Assembly: GCA_945836055.1 (NCBI GenBank)
Contig: CAMAKJ010000002.1
Coordinates: forward strand, 1 to 39,160
DNA: 39,160 nt
From: an uncultured Clostridia bacterium
Lineage (GTDB): Bacteria > Bacillota > Clostridia > Oscillospirales > Oscillospiraceae
Reading direction: 5' to 3'
Part shown: piece after piece, positions 26,209-35,320 of the stretch
Layout of the letters: each line of letters opens with the position of its first letter
How positions within the stretch are numbered: the first letter of the stretch is position 1
The notes under the pieces: model-generated
What the model saw: only the letters and a program-made list of their open reading frames with translations
Database searches by the model: none
What the model was told of the DNA's origin: nothing
Position numbers and translations under genes: made by a program

Positions 26209-28743
26209 ATGCCTGAGCAGACGAAAAAGGCACCGTGTGGTATTGGTGTGCTGGCCCATGTGGACGCGGGGAAGACCACGCTCAGCGAGGCGATGCTGTA
26301 CGTCAGCGGCGCAAAGCGAACCCTTGGGCGGGTGGATCATCAGGACGCCTTCCTGGATACCCACGCCCTGGAACGGGCGCGGGGGATTACAATTTTCTCC
26401 AAACAGGCGCGGCTGGAAACCCCTCACCGGGCCGTTACCCTGGTGGATACCCCGGGCCATGTGGACTTTTCCGCCGAAGCGGAGCGCACCATGCAGATTC
26501 TGGACTGCGCCGTGCTGGTGGTGAGCGGCACCGACGGGGTGCAGGCCCATACGCTGACATTGTGGCGGCTGCTTCAGCGGTATCAGGTGCCCACCTTCCT
26601 GTTCATTAACAAAATGGACCTGCCGGGCATGGAAAAAGGGACGCTTCTGAAGCAGCTCCGGGAGCAGCTCAGCCCCGGCTGCGTGGATTTTTCCGCCCCC
26701 AAAGCGGAAATCGCGGAAAACGCCGCCCTGTGCGACGAGGCGCTGCTGGAAAGCTATCTGGAAACCGGCGCCGTCACCGATGGCAGCCTCAGGGGGCTGA
26801 TTGAAAACCGGAAGCTGTTTCCCTGCTGCTTCGGCTCCGCCCTGAAGCTGGAGGGCGTGACGGAATTGCTGGAAATTCTGGATAAATGCGCACCGGAACC
26901 GGCATACGGCACGGAATTCGGTGCGAAAGTCTACAAAATCTCCCGGGATGCCCAGGGTGCCCGCCTGACCTGGCTGAAGGTCACCGGCGGCAGTCTGCGG
27001 GTGCGCTCGCCAATGCGTTATGTAAATCAAAAGGGGGAAGCCCGGGAGGAAAAGGCTGTCCAGCTTCGGCTGTACTCCGGGGAGAAGTTCACCGCTCCGG
27101 AGGAGGTATCCGCCGGACAGCTGGCTGCGGTGACGGGGCTTTCCGAGACCTGGGCGGGGCAGTCCCTCGGGGCGGAAGCACCGGGACAGCCCTATGTTCT
27201 GGAGCCGGTGATGACCTACCGGGTGAACCTCCCCGCCGGCGCCGATCCGGCCCAGGTGCTGCCGAAGCTCCGCCAGCTGGAGGAGGAAGATCCTCAACTC
27301 CATCTGCTCTGGGAAAACGGGCAGATCCATGTGCAGATCATGGGCAGAGTGCAGCTGGAAGTCTTCCGGAGCCTGGTGCAGGAGCGCTTCGGGCTGGAGG
27401 TGACCCTAAGCGACCGGCGGATTTTTTACAAGGAAACCATTGAAAATACGGTAGAAGGCGTCGGGCATTTTGAACCTCTGCGCCACTATGCCGAGGTGCA
27501 TCTGCTGCTTCAGCCCCTGCCCCGGGGCAGCGGGCTGGCATTCGCCACACAGTGCCCCACGGACGTGCTGGACGGCAATTACCAGCGGTTGATTCTGACC
27601 CATCTGGAAGAGAAGGTGCACCGGGGCGTACTCACCGGCGCGCCCATTACGGACATGCGCATCACCCTGCTGGTGGGCAAGGCCCACTTAAAGCACACCG
27701 AGGGCGGCGATTTCCGGCAGGCCACCTACCGGGCCGTCCGCCAGGGGCTGATGCAGGCGAAGTCCGTTCTGCTGGAGCCGTGGTACGCCTTTACCCTTAC
27801 CATGCCCTCGGAACAGATCGGACGGGCCATCACGGACATCCGGGCCATGGGCGGCGAGTTTGAAGCGCCGGAGGCCAGGGGGGCGCTGTCCACCCTGAAA
27901 GGGCTGGTTCCCGCCTCGGAGGTGAAGGACTACGCCGACACCCTGGCGGCCTACACCCAGGGCCGGGGCCGCCTGCAGCTGACCCTCCACGGCTACGCCC
28001 CCTGCCACAACGCCGACGCGGTCATCGCGGAAACCGGCTACGACCCGGAGGCCGATCTGGAAAACACCCCGGACTCCGTGTTCTGTGCCCACGGGGCGGG
28101 GTTCAACGTCAAATGGAATCAAGTGCCGGAATACATGCATCTGGCAAGCGGCCTGAAGGAGGAAAAAGCCCCCGAGATCATCACCCGCAACCTCCGGGTG
28201 GATGATAAAGAGCTGGAAAAGATTATGGAGCGGGAGTTCGGCCCCATCCGCCGGCCTCAGTACGGCGCCGCAGCCAACCGTCCCGCCACGGAGGAGATTA
28301 CCATCCGCACCCCCCGGCAGAAATACATCATCGTGGACGGCTACAACATCATTTTCGCCTGGGAGAAGCTGGCGGCTCAGGCCAGGGACGATCTGGACGC
28401 CGCCCGGCGGCAGCTGTGCGACACCCTGTCCAGCTACGCAGGATTCACCAGGTGCCGCCTGGTGGTGGTGTTCGACGGCTATAAGCAGAAGGGAAATCCC
28501 GGGGAAAAGCGGCAGTTTCACAACATTCAGGTGGTCTACACCAAAGAGGGTGAAACGGCCGACGCCTACATTGAAGCCCTGGCCCACGAAATCGGCCGGG
28601 ACTACGCCGTTCGGGTCGCGTCCTCCGACGGTCTGGTGCAGCTGTCCTCCTTCGGAAGCGGCGTACTGCGCCTTTCCGCCCGGGAGCTGTGGGAGGAAGT
28701 GGAGAATGCCCGGGAAGCCATGAAGAAGCATTATCAAAAATAG
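26209..28743 (+). CDS. TetM/EF-G-like ribosomal GTPase fused to C-terminal NYN (YacP/Rae1-like) nuclease domain
   Basis: G motifs AHVDAGKTT, RGIT, DTPGHVDF, NKMD; EF-G-type domains; C-terminal IVDGYNIIFAW...LVVVFDGYKQKG...GETADAYIEAL...VASSDGLVQ; GGAAGGGGG RBS before 26209. Confidence 0.9.
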   Translation: MPEQTKKAPCGIGVLAHVDAGKTTLSEAMLYVSGAKRTLGRVDHQDAFLDTHALERARGITIFSKQARLETPHRAVTLVDTPGHVDFSAEAERTMQILDCAVLVVSGTDGVQAHTLTLWRLLQRYQVPTFLFINKMDLPGMEKGTLLKQLREQLSPGCVDFSAPKAEIAENAALCDEALLESYLETGAVTDGSLRGLIENRKLFPCCFGSALKLEGVTELLEILDKCAPEPAYGTEFGAKVYKISRDAQGARLTWLKVTGGSLRVRSPMRYVNQKGEAREEKAVQLRLYSGEKFTAPEEVSAGQLAAVTGLSETWAGQSLGAEAPGQPYVLEPVMTYRVNLPAGADPAQVLPKLRQLEEEDPQLHLLWENGQIHVQIMGRVQLEVFRSLVQERFGLEVTLSDRRIFYKETIENTVEGVGHFEPLRHYAEVHLLLQPLPRGSGLAFATQCPTDVLDGNYQRLILTHLEEKVHRGVLTGAPITDMRITLLVGKAHLKHTEGGDFRQATYRAVRQGLMQAKSVLLEPWYAFTLTMPSEQIGRAITDIRAMGGEFEAPEARGALSTLKGLVPASEVKDYADTLAAYTQGRGRLQLTLHGYAPCHNADAVIAETGYDPEADLENTPDSVFCAHGAGFNVKWNQVPEYMHLASGLKEEKAPEIITRNLRVDDKELEKIMEREFGPIRRPQYGAAANRPATEEITIRTPRQKYIIVDGYNIIFAWEKLAAQARDDLDAARRQLCDTLSSYAGFTRCRLVVVFDGYKQKGNPGEKRQFHNIQVVYTKEGETADAYIEALAHEIGRDYAVRVASSDGLVQLSSFGSGVLRLSARELWEEVENAREAMKKHYQK

Positions 28744-28822
28744 ACAAATTCCAGAAGAATTCCCTTCCATTTTTGCGGAATTCGTGTATAATGGAGTTAC
28801 AACATCGCCGGGAGGGTTTTTC

Positions 28823-29281
28823 ATGAATCAAACATCCGACACCACCGACCTCAAAACCCAGGAAAAAATCAAAAAAATCATCAAGCACGACCGCCGGACG
28901 GAGCATGTTTTCCGCCTGGTGCTCCATGTCATGGAGCAGATCATCGCCGCCATTACCATAGCGGCGCTGCTGGGCGCTTTGGGGCTGGAGGTATACCACA
29001 TGTTCACTGCCGGATCCGAATACTTCTCCGACGTCAGCCATATGCTGCACAATCTGCTGACCATTGTGGTGGGGCTGGAATTTGTGCGAATGCTCATTGA
29101 TACCACCCCGGCGAACATCCTGGAGGTGCTCACCGTCGCTATCACCCGGCATGTGATTCTGAGCCACGACGATCCCTGGAGCAACGTGGCCTGCATCGCC
29201 TGCATCGCCGGTCTGTTTGCCATCCGCCGCTTCCTGGTCCGCCGCAGCGAGCTGAAGGAAGAAATGGTTGAGCAGGACTAG
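28823..29281 (+). CDS. PsiE-like (phosphate-starvation-inducible E family) membrane protein
   Basis: Multiple TMs, LLTIVVGLEFVRMLIDTTPANILEVLTVAITRHVIL; RBS GGGAGGG before 28823. Confidence 0.7.
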   Translation: MNQTSDTTDLKTQEKIKKIIKHDRRTEHVFRLVLHVMEQIIAAITIAALLGALGLEVYHMFTAGSEYFSDVSHMLHNLLTIVVGLEFVRMLIDTTPANILEVLTVAITRHVILSHDDPWSNVACIACIAGLFAIRRFLVRRSELKEEMVEQD

Positions 29282-29338
29282 GGAAGCTCTGAACAAATCG
29301 TCTGCCGTCAGCTCTTGCCGATTTCATCAGAGGTTCCC
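29281..29338. repeat. Short palindromic MITE-like repeat (second family member)
   Basis: GGGAAGCTCTGA...AAATCG / CGATTT...TCAGAGGTTCCC; shares GGGAARCTCTGAA, TCGTCTGC and CAGCTCTTGCC with 11884-12049. Confidence 0.6.
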
Positions 29339-29394
29339 TGAGCAATCACAGATTTTCCGATTTGCCGTAGAGCACTGCGGCAAATTCCTCAATG

Positions 29395-29432
29395 GCAAAA
29401 AAAGCGCGTCCCGGAGTCGGGGCGCGCTGTCG
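29395..29432 (-). terminator. Terminator of the fumarase operon
   Basis: On minus strand AGCGCG-CCCC-GACTCC-GGGA-CGCGCT followed by a T run. Confidence 0.6.
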
Positions 29433-29579
29433 TCTGTATATTATGTATTCGGGTCTGTGTCCGGTGCGTCCGACATACGGAAAAGCGCCGCCCTGCCGGC
29501 GGCACAGGAATCCCCAGGCCTCTCCTGCATTCGGAGGGGCTGGGGATTTTCCATACCCTTCGCGCGGGGACAACCCGGC

Positions 29580-30146
29580 TCAGGTCAATTCGTCTCGTTT
29601 CCGCAGATACTCCGCCCGGCCGGATTCGTACAGGTTGTTCCCCTGGCTGTCGATGATGACGAACAGGGGCATATCCTCCACATAGAGCTTGCGCAGGGCC
29701 TCCGCCCCCAGATCCTCATAGGCGATCAGCTCGCAGCGCTTGATGCATTTGGCCAGAAGCGCGCCCGCGCCGCCGATGGCGCCAAAGTAGACGCCGGAAT
29801 ACTGCTTCATGGCCTCCACCACCTCGGGCAGCCGCGCCCCCTTGCCAATCATGCCTCTTGCGCCCACGGACATCATGGTGGGGGCGTAGGCGTCCATGCG
29901 GCCGGAGGTGGTAGGCCCGGCGGAGCCGATAACCTGTCCGGGCTTGGCAGGGGTGGGGCCGACATAATAGATGGTGGCGTCTTTGGGATCGAAGGGTAGT
30001 TTTTCCCCCCGGGCCAGGGCCTCACACATCCGTTTATGACCGGCATCCCGGGAGGTATAGATGGTTCCCGTAAGGTAGACCCGGTCTCCGGCATGCAGGG
30101 TTTGGGCCAACTCCTCGGTCAGAGGAAGGGTGATATGCTTTTCCAT
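29580..30146 (-). CDS. Class I (Fe-S) fumarate hydratase / L-tartrate dehydratase beta subunit
   Basis: ITLPLTEELAQTLHAGDRVYLTGTIYTSRDAGHKRM, YYVGPTPAKPGQVIGSAGPTTSGRMDAY. Confidence 0.9.
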   Translation of the reverse strand: MEKHITLPLTEELAQTLHAGDRVYLTGTIYTSRDAGHKRMCEALARGEKLPFDPKDATIYYVGPTPAKPGQVIGSAGPTTSGRMDAYAPTMMSVGARGMIGKGARLPEVVEAMKQYSGVYFGAIGGAGALLAKCIKRCELIAYEDLGAEALRKLYVEDMPLFVIIDSQGNNLYESGRAEYLRKRDELT

Positions 30147-30989
30147 TTACAGCACCTCCGTCTTATGCCGGGTCACATGGCAGCTTATGTTAATGGCGCA
30201 GGGCATGCCCGCGATATGGGTGGGCAGGGTCTCGATGTTCAGGCCGATGGCGGTGGTTCTGCCGCCGAAGCCCTGGGGGCCGATGCCCAGAGCGTTGATT
30301 TTCTCCAGCATTTCGTCCTCCAGCGCCGCGTAAAAGGGATCGGGATGATGGGTGCCCAGGGGACGCATGATGGCCTTTTTCGCCAGCAGGGCAGCTTTGT
30401 CAAAGGTGCCGCCGATGCCCACGCCCACCACCATGGGCGGGCAGGGATTGGGGCCGGCCGTTTCCACCGTCTCCAGAATAAAATCCTTGATGCCCTGGAG
30501 TCCCGCGGAGGGCTTGAACATCCGGATGGCGCTCATGTTCTCGCTGCCGAAGCCCTTGGGGCCCACGGTGATTTTCACCTGCTCCCCGGGGACAATCTCA
30601 GTGTAGAGCATGGCTGGGGTGTTGTCCCCGGTGTTGCCCCGGCGGATGGGGTCGCGCACTACGGACTTGCGAAGATACCCCTTGTCATAGCCCCGGCGGA
30701 CGCCCTCGTCCACCGCTGTACGCAGGTCGCCGCCAACCAGATGCACGTCCTGTCCGATTTCCAAAAACACGCAGGCCATGCCGGTGTCCTGGCAGATGGG
30801 AACATTTTCCGCGTCCGCGATTTGATAGTTTTCGATGATGTTATCCAGCACGCCCCGGGCAATCTCCCCGTCCTCCCGGCCACGGCAGGCCTCGATGGCG
30901 CATTTCACATCCCCGGGCAGACGGGTGTTGGCTTCGATGCACAGCCGTTCCACCACATCGGTGATTTGGCTGACGTTGATTTCTCTCAT
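30147..30989 (-). CDS. Class I (Fe-S) fumarate hydratase / L-tartrate dehydratase alpha subunit
   Basis: ENVPICQDTGMACVFLEIGQDVHLVGG, RRGNTGDNTPAMLYTEIVPGEQVKITV, GPNPCPPMVVGVGIGGTFDKAALLAKKA. Confidence 0.92.
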   Translation of the reverse strand: MREINVSQITDVVERLCIEANTRLPGDVKCAIEACRGREDGEIARGVLDNIIENYQIADAENVPICQDTGMACVFLEIGQDVHLVGGDLRTAVDEGVRRGYDKGYLRKSVVRDPIRRGNTGDNTPAMLYTEIVPGEQVKITVGPKGFGSENMSAIRMFKPSAGLQGIKDFILETVETAGPNPCPPMVVGVGIGGTFDKAALLAKKAIMRPLGTHHPDPFYAALEDEMLEKINALGIGPQGFGGRTTAIGLNIETLPTHIAGMPCAINISCHVTRHKTEVL

Positions 30990-31088
30990 AGCGTAATCTC
31001 CTTACCGTTTTTGACAGGCTGTACCCATCCGTAACTGCCATTATAGAGGAAAAAGGCGGGAAACGCAAGCCCTCCCGGCTCCGAAACG

Positions 31089-31131
31089 GAAACGTCCCAC
31101 AGCCTCCGCAAAGCTGCGGTCTGTGAGACGT
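31089..31131 (-). terminator. Hairpin downstream of the His-rich gene
   Basis: ACGTCcCACAG..CCGCA / TGCGG..CTGTGaGACGT. Confidence 0.4.
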
Positions 31132-31139
31132 GCCGCGTG

Positions 31140-31535
31140 TTATTCCGCGCCCAGCTTCTGCAAAACAGAGGCCAGGGTTTCGTTGCCCTTGTCAAAATCC
31201 GCCACGGCGGACATAACCTTGGCATAGGCCTCCTCGCCGGCGGCGTCCTTCAGCTGCGCGGCCAGCTCCGCCAGCTCTCTGGCATGGGCGGCGTTATGGC
31301 CGACCATGTACTTCATCAGCGCCAGCAGCTCGTCCATGGGGGTGTGGGCATGGTCGTGGGCGGCGCCGTCCCCGTGGAGGTGGTCGTGGTCATGGGGATG
31401 CTCGTGGGTGTGGGCGTGTTCGTGGGTGTGGGCATGGGTGTGGGTCACGCCGTCGTGGGTATGCTCGTGGGTGTGTTCATGGGTGTGGGGGTGGCTGTGT
31501 TCGCCGCCCGCAACATGATCGTGGTCAATATGCAT
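31140..31535 (-). CDS. Histidine-rich metal-binding protein
   Basis: MHIDHDHVAGGEHSHPHTHEHTHEHTHDGVTHTHAHTHEHAHTHEHPHDHDHLHGDGAAHDHAHT (about 26 His in about 65 residues) plus helical C-terminus; RBS AAAGGAG before 31535. Confidence 0.75.
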   Translation of the reverse strand: MHIDHDHVAGGEHSHPHTHEHTHEHTHDGVTHTHAHTHEHAHTHEHPHDHDHLHGDGAAHDHAHTPMDELLALMKYMVGHNAAHARELAELAAQLKDAAGEEAYAKVMSAVADFDKGNETLASVLQKLGAE

Positions 31536-31794
31536 GGTGATTTCTCCTTTATTCGTGTACTGCTTCCGTGTCGGCAATCCGCTATCATACTAACACGGAT
31601 TTCCTCCCGGCGCAAGCCCGGCGGGGGATATTTTCCGGTTTCGCCGCCCCCGGGGGGCTGCAAGGCGGCGAAGCGCAAATTTTTGCGTGTTCTGCGGGGA
31701 TTTCATCTTGTGAAAATGCCGCCCATATTGTATTATAGAATCAGAACGCCTTTACCGCATGGAACAGGGACAGAATTGAAAGGAGAAACCGACT

Positions 31795-33204
31795 ATGGGA
31801 CTTATCAAAGCAGCATTGGGCTCCGCCGGGGGCGTACTGGCCGACCAGTGGAAGGAATATTTTTACTGTGACGCACTGGATGCCAACGTTCTGGCCGTCA
31901 AGGGCAAGAAGCGCACCGGCAGCCGCTCCAGCAACACCAAGGGCAGCGACAACATCATCACCAGCGGCTCCGTCGTTGCCGTGGCCGACGGTCAGTGCAT
32001 GATGATCGTGGATCAGGGGCGCATCGCGGAATTCTGCGCCGAGCCGGGCGAATTTACTTACGACGCTTCCACCGAGCCCAGCGTTTTCGCGGGCAAGCTG
32101 GGGGACAGCATCAAAAAGACCTTTGCCGCCATGGGCCGACGCTTTACCTTCGGCGGCGAGCCGCCCAAGGATCAGCGGGTGTACTATTTCAACACCAAGG
32201 AGCTCATCGGCAACAAATACGGCACCCCCGGCCCCGTGCCCTTCCGGGTGGTGGACAACAACATCGGTCTGGATATGGACATTTCCATCCGCTGCTTCGG
32301 CGAGTATTCCTACCGGATCTGCGACCCCATGCTCTTCTATAAAAACGTCTGCGGCAACGTAACGGAAAGCTATACCCGGGAGAGCATCGACGGCCAGCTG
32401 AAAACCGAGCTGATGACCGCCCTGCAGCCCGCCTTCGCCCGGATCTCCGAAATGGGCATCCGCTACTCCGCCCTGCCCGGCCACACCATGGAGCTGGCCC
32501 AGGCGCTGAACGAGGTGCTGTCCGCCAAGTGGCGGGAGCTGCGGGGTCTGGAAATCGTCTCTTTCGGTGTGTCCAGCGTGAAGGCCTCCGAGGAAGACGA
32601 GGCCATGATCAAGGAACTGCAGCGCAACGCCGCCTTCCGCAATCCCACCATGGCGGCGGCCCATATGGTGGGTGCCCAGGCCGCGGCCATGCAGTCCGCC
32701 GCCAAAAACGAAAACGGCGCCATGATGGGCTTTATGGGCATGGGCATGGCCGGCCAGATGGGCGGACTGAACGCCCAGAGCCTGTACGCCATGGGCCAGC
32801 AGCAGCCCCAGGCGGCTCCCGCACCTGCCGCTCCCGCCGCCGGCAGCTGGAAATGCGCCTGCGGCGCCACGGTTACCGGGAAATTCTGCCCCGAATGCGG
32901 CGCGAAGAAGCCGGAGCCGAAGCCCGCGAACAGCTGGGTCTGCCCGACCTGCGGCGCGCAGGTGACCGGCAAATTCTGCCCGGAGTGCGGCGCCAAAAAG
33001 CCGGAGCCCAAGGCAGACGGCTGGGTGTGCAGCTGCGGCGCGGTAAACAAGGGCAAGTTCTGCTCCGAGTGCGGCGCGAAGAAGCCCGCCGGCGTGCCCC
33101 AGTACAAGTGCGACAAGTGCGGCTGGGAGCCTGCCGACCCGGCCCATCCCCCCAAATTCTGCCCCGAGTGCGGCGACCCCTTTGACGACGGGGACACTCG
33201 GTAA
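31795..33204 (+). CDS. SPFH/virion-core-like protein with C-terminal zinc ribbons (YdjI-like)
   Basis: LGSAGGVLADQWKEYFYCDAL, SPFH-like body, three CxC/CxxC...FCxECGAKKP ribbons plus YKCDKCGWEP...FCPECGDPF; RBS AAAGGAG. Confidence 0.85.
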   Translation: MGLIKAALGSAGGVLADQWKEYFYCDALDANVLAVKGKKRTGSRSSNTKGSDNIITSGSVVAVADGQCMMIVDQGRIAEFCAEPGEFTYDASTEPSVFAGKLGDSIKKTFAAMGRRFTFGGEPPKDQRVYYFNTKELIGNKYGTPGPVPFRVVDNNIGLDMDISIRCFGEYSYRICDPMLFYKNVCGNVTESYTRESIDGQLKTELMTALQPAFARISEMGIRYSALPGHTMELAQALNEVLSAKWRELRGLEIVSFGVSSVKASEEDEAMIKELQRNAAFRNPTMAAAHMVGAQAAAMQSAAKNENGAMMGFMGMGMAGQMGGLNAQSLYAMGQQQPQAAPAPAAPAAGSWKCACGATVTGKFCPECGAKKPEPKPANSWVCPTCGAQVTGKFCPECGAKKPEPKADGWVCSCGAVNKGKFCSECGAKKPAGVPQYKCDKCGWEPADPAHPPKFCPECGDPFDDGDTR

Positions 33205-33252
33205 GCACTGCCGGAAACGGAACGGCAGGAAAGCATCGGAAGGAGGCAGAAC

Positions 33253-34425
33253 ATGGCATCCAAGATAACCAACTACCAATGCCCCGCCTGCACGGGACCC
33301 CTCCACTACAGCGCCGGCTCCGGCAGGCTGGAGTGCGAATACTGCGGCAGCGCCTTCGACGTAGCCGAGATTGAGGCGCTCTACGCCAAAAAGGAGGCAG
33401 CCGCCGCCGAGGCTTTGGAAAAGGAATCGGCGAAAGCGCCGGCAGAGCAGGCCGTCACCGAGGCCGACCAGGCGGACAGCGGGGACGATGTGCCGGAAGC
33501 GGGGGATTTCAGCACGGACTGGGGCGAGGATACGTCCAAAATGCGCTCCTACCTCTGCCCCTCCTGCGGCGCGGAGCTGATCTGCGAGGAAACCACCGCC
33601 GCGACGGCGTGCCCTTACTGCGGCAATCCCACCGTGGTGCCCGGCAAGTTTGCGGGCGTACTGCGCCCGGACTACGTCATCCCCTTCAAATTCGACAAGG
33701 CGGCTGCGGAAAAGGCGCTGAAAGCCCACTACGGCCGGAATCCCTTCCTGCCCCGGGCCTTTACCGCCGACAACCACATTGCCGAAATCAAGGGCGTGTA
33801 CGTGCCCTTCTGGCTCTTCGATGTCACGGCGACCGGGGATGCGTTCTACCACGCGACCCGGATCGCCACCCATATCAGCGGCGATTACGAGGTAACCACC
33901 ACCAGCCACTACGACGTCTCCCGGGGCGGCACGGCGTCCTTTACCCGGGTCCCGGCGGACGGCTCCCAGAAAATGCCCGACGACTATATGGACAGCCTGG
34001 AGCCCTTCGATTACAGCGAGCTGAAGCCCTTCTCCACGGCGTACCTGCCGGGGTATCTGGCGGATCAATACGACGTAGATGCCAAAAGCTGCGCCCAGCG
34101 GGTTGACCGGCGCTGCAAACAGTCCGTTTCCGACCTGCTGCGGCAGGATGTGATGGGCTATGCCACGGTGGTCCAGCGCAGTATGCGCGCAAAGATACAG
34201 CACGGAGACGTACGTTACGCCCTGCTTCCGGTGTGGCTGCTGAACACCCGGTGGAACGGAAAAAACTACCTGTACGCCATGAACGGACAGACGGGCAAAT
34301 TTGTGGGCGAGCTGCCGGTTTCCCGGAAGCGCTTCTGGGCGCTGACGGGACTGTTCACTGCGGTGCTCACGGCGCTGTTCTACTTCAGCGGCATTGCCCG
34401 GGCGCTGGTTTCGCTCTTTGTGTAA
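33253..34425 (+). CDS. Zinc-ribbon protein with C-terminal TM (YdjG-like)
   Basis: YQCPACTGPLHY...CEYCGSAF and YLCPSCGAELI...CPYCGNP; VLRPDYVIPFKFDKAAAEKAL; C-terminal TM. Confidence 0.75.
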   Translation: MASKITNYQCPACTGPLHYSAGSGRLECEYCGSAFDVAEIEALYAKKEAAAAEALEKESAKAPAEQAVTEADQADSGDDVPEAGDFSTDWGEDTSKMRSYLCPSCGAELICEETTAATACPYCGNPTVVPGKFAGVLRPDYVIPFKFDKAAAEKALKAHYGRNPFLPRAFTADNHIAEIKGVYVPFWLFDVTATGDAFYHATRIATHISGDYEVTTTSHYDVSRGGTASFTRVPADGSQKMPDDYMDSLEPFDYSELKPFSTAYLPGYLADQYDVDAKSCAQRVDRRCKQSVSDLLRQDVMGYATVVQRSMRAKIQHGDVRYALLPVWLLNTRWNGKNYLYAMNGQTGKFVGELPVSRKRFWALTGLFTAVLTALFYFSGIARALVSLFV

Positions 34426-34436
34426 GGGGGGACGGT

Positions 34437-35231
34437 ATGAAACGAATTAGCCTGATTGTCTGCACGCTGGCGCTTCTCGCCTGCTTCTGCATCCCGGCAC
34501 AGGCGGCGCAGGAGGACACCGTCCCCTATGTGTGCGATACCGCGCTGCTCCTGACGGACGAGGAATGGGCTTCCCTGGAGGCGCAGGCGGAGGAAATTTC
34601 CCAAAAATACCAGTGCGGTGTGTACTTTATCACCGTGGACGACTTTACCGACTATTACGACGGCAGCGTCTACGAAGCCGCCAAGGCCATCTACACCGCC
34701 AACAGCCTTGGCTGGGGCGGGGAAAAAAGCGGCGTCATGCTCCTGCTGTCCATGGCGGAGCGGGACTACAGCCTCATCGCCTACGGCTACGGCAACACCG
34801 CCTTCACCGACTACGGCAAGGATTACCTGGCCGACCGGTTTCTGGACGACTTCGCCGACGACGACTGGGCGGAGGGCTGCCGGGACTATCTGAACACCTG
34901 CTCCAAAATGCTGGAGCAGGCGCGCTCCGGCAATCCCCTTGACCGGGGCTCCCGGGTTTCGCCCCTGGCGGTGCTGCTGGTCAGCCTGGCTCTGGGCTTC
35001 GCCGTCGCCCTGCTGATCTGCGGAATCTGGCGGGCCGCGGCGAAAAAGCGGGTGTCCGAGAGCACCCAGGCCCAGGACTATCTGCCCGCCGGCGGAATGC
35101 AGATCACCAGCCGGCAGGATCGCTTTACCCACATCACCCAGACCCGCCGGAAGATTGAAAAGTCCAGTTCTTCCTCCGGCGGCACCACCGTTGACAGCAG
35201 CGGTTTTTCCGGCAAAAGCGGAAAGTTCTGA
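34437..35231 (+). CDS. TPM-domain secreted/membrane protein (YdjH/YgcG-like)
   Basis: Signal peptide; DTALLLTDEEWASLEAQAEEISQKYQCGVYFITVDDF...SGVMLLLSMAERDYSLIAYG; TM and Ser/Gly-rich tail. Confidence 0.8.
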   Translation: MKRISLIVCTLALLACFCIPAQAAQEDTVPYVCDTALLLTDEEWASLEAQAEEISQKYQCGVYFITVDDFTDYYDGSVYEAAKAIYTANSLGWGGEKSGVMLLLSMAERDYSLIAYGYGNTAFTDYGKDYLADRFLDDFADDDWAEGCRDYLNTCSKMLEQARSGNPLDRGSRVSPLAVLLVSLALGFAVALLICGIWRAAAKKRVSESTQAQDYLPAGGMQITSRQDRFTHITQTRRKIEKSSSSSGGTTVDSSGFSGKSGKF

Positions 35232-35320
35232 GGCGGGATGCAAGGGAGAAGCGGCGGAGAGCACCACCGGCTGTATCCCTTTGCGGCAGCGCGGGTACCC
35301 GGGAGCCGGGCATCGGCGGC

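Noticed and set aside
26209-28743. Simple annotation as a tetracycline-resistance gene
   Set aside because: The NYN fusion and chromosomal-looking context outside the mobile element do not support a classical tet gene; resistance cannot be inferred from family membership
26188-28824. Minus-strand ORFs of 380 and 378 aa across the GTPase-NYN gene
   Set aside because: Antisense to a gene with canonical G motifs; no recognisable domains
31330-31530. DNA-level tandem repeat (GTGGGTRTGG-like) as a minisatellite
   Set aside because: Explained by His-rich codons (CAC/CAT) of the minus-strand CDS
31741-34203. 820-aa minus-strand ORF
   Set aside because: Antisense to the SPFH and zinc-ribbon genes, which have clear motifs; low-complexity translation
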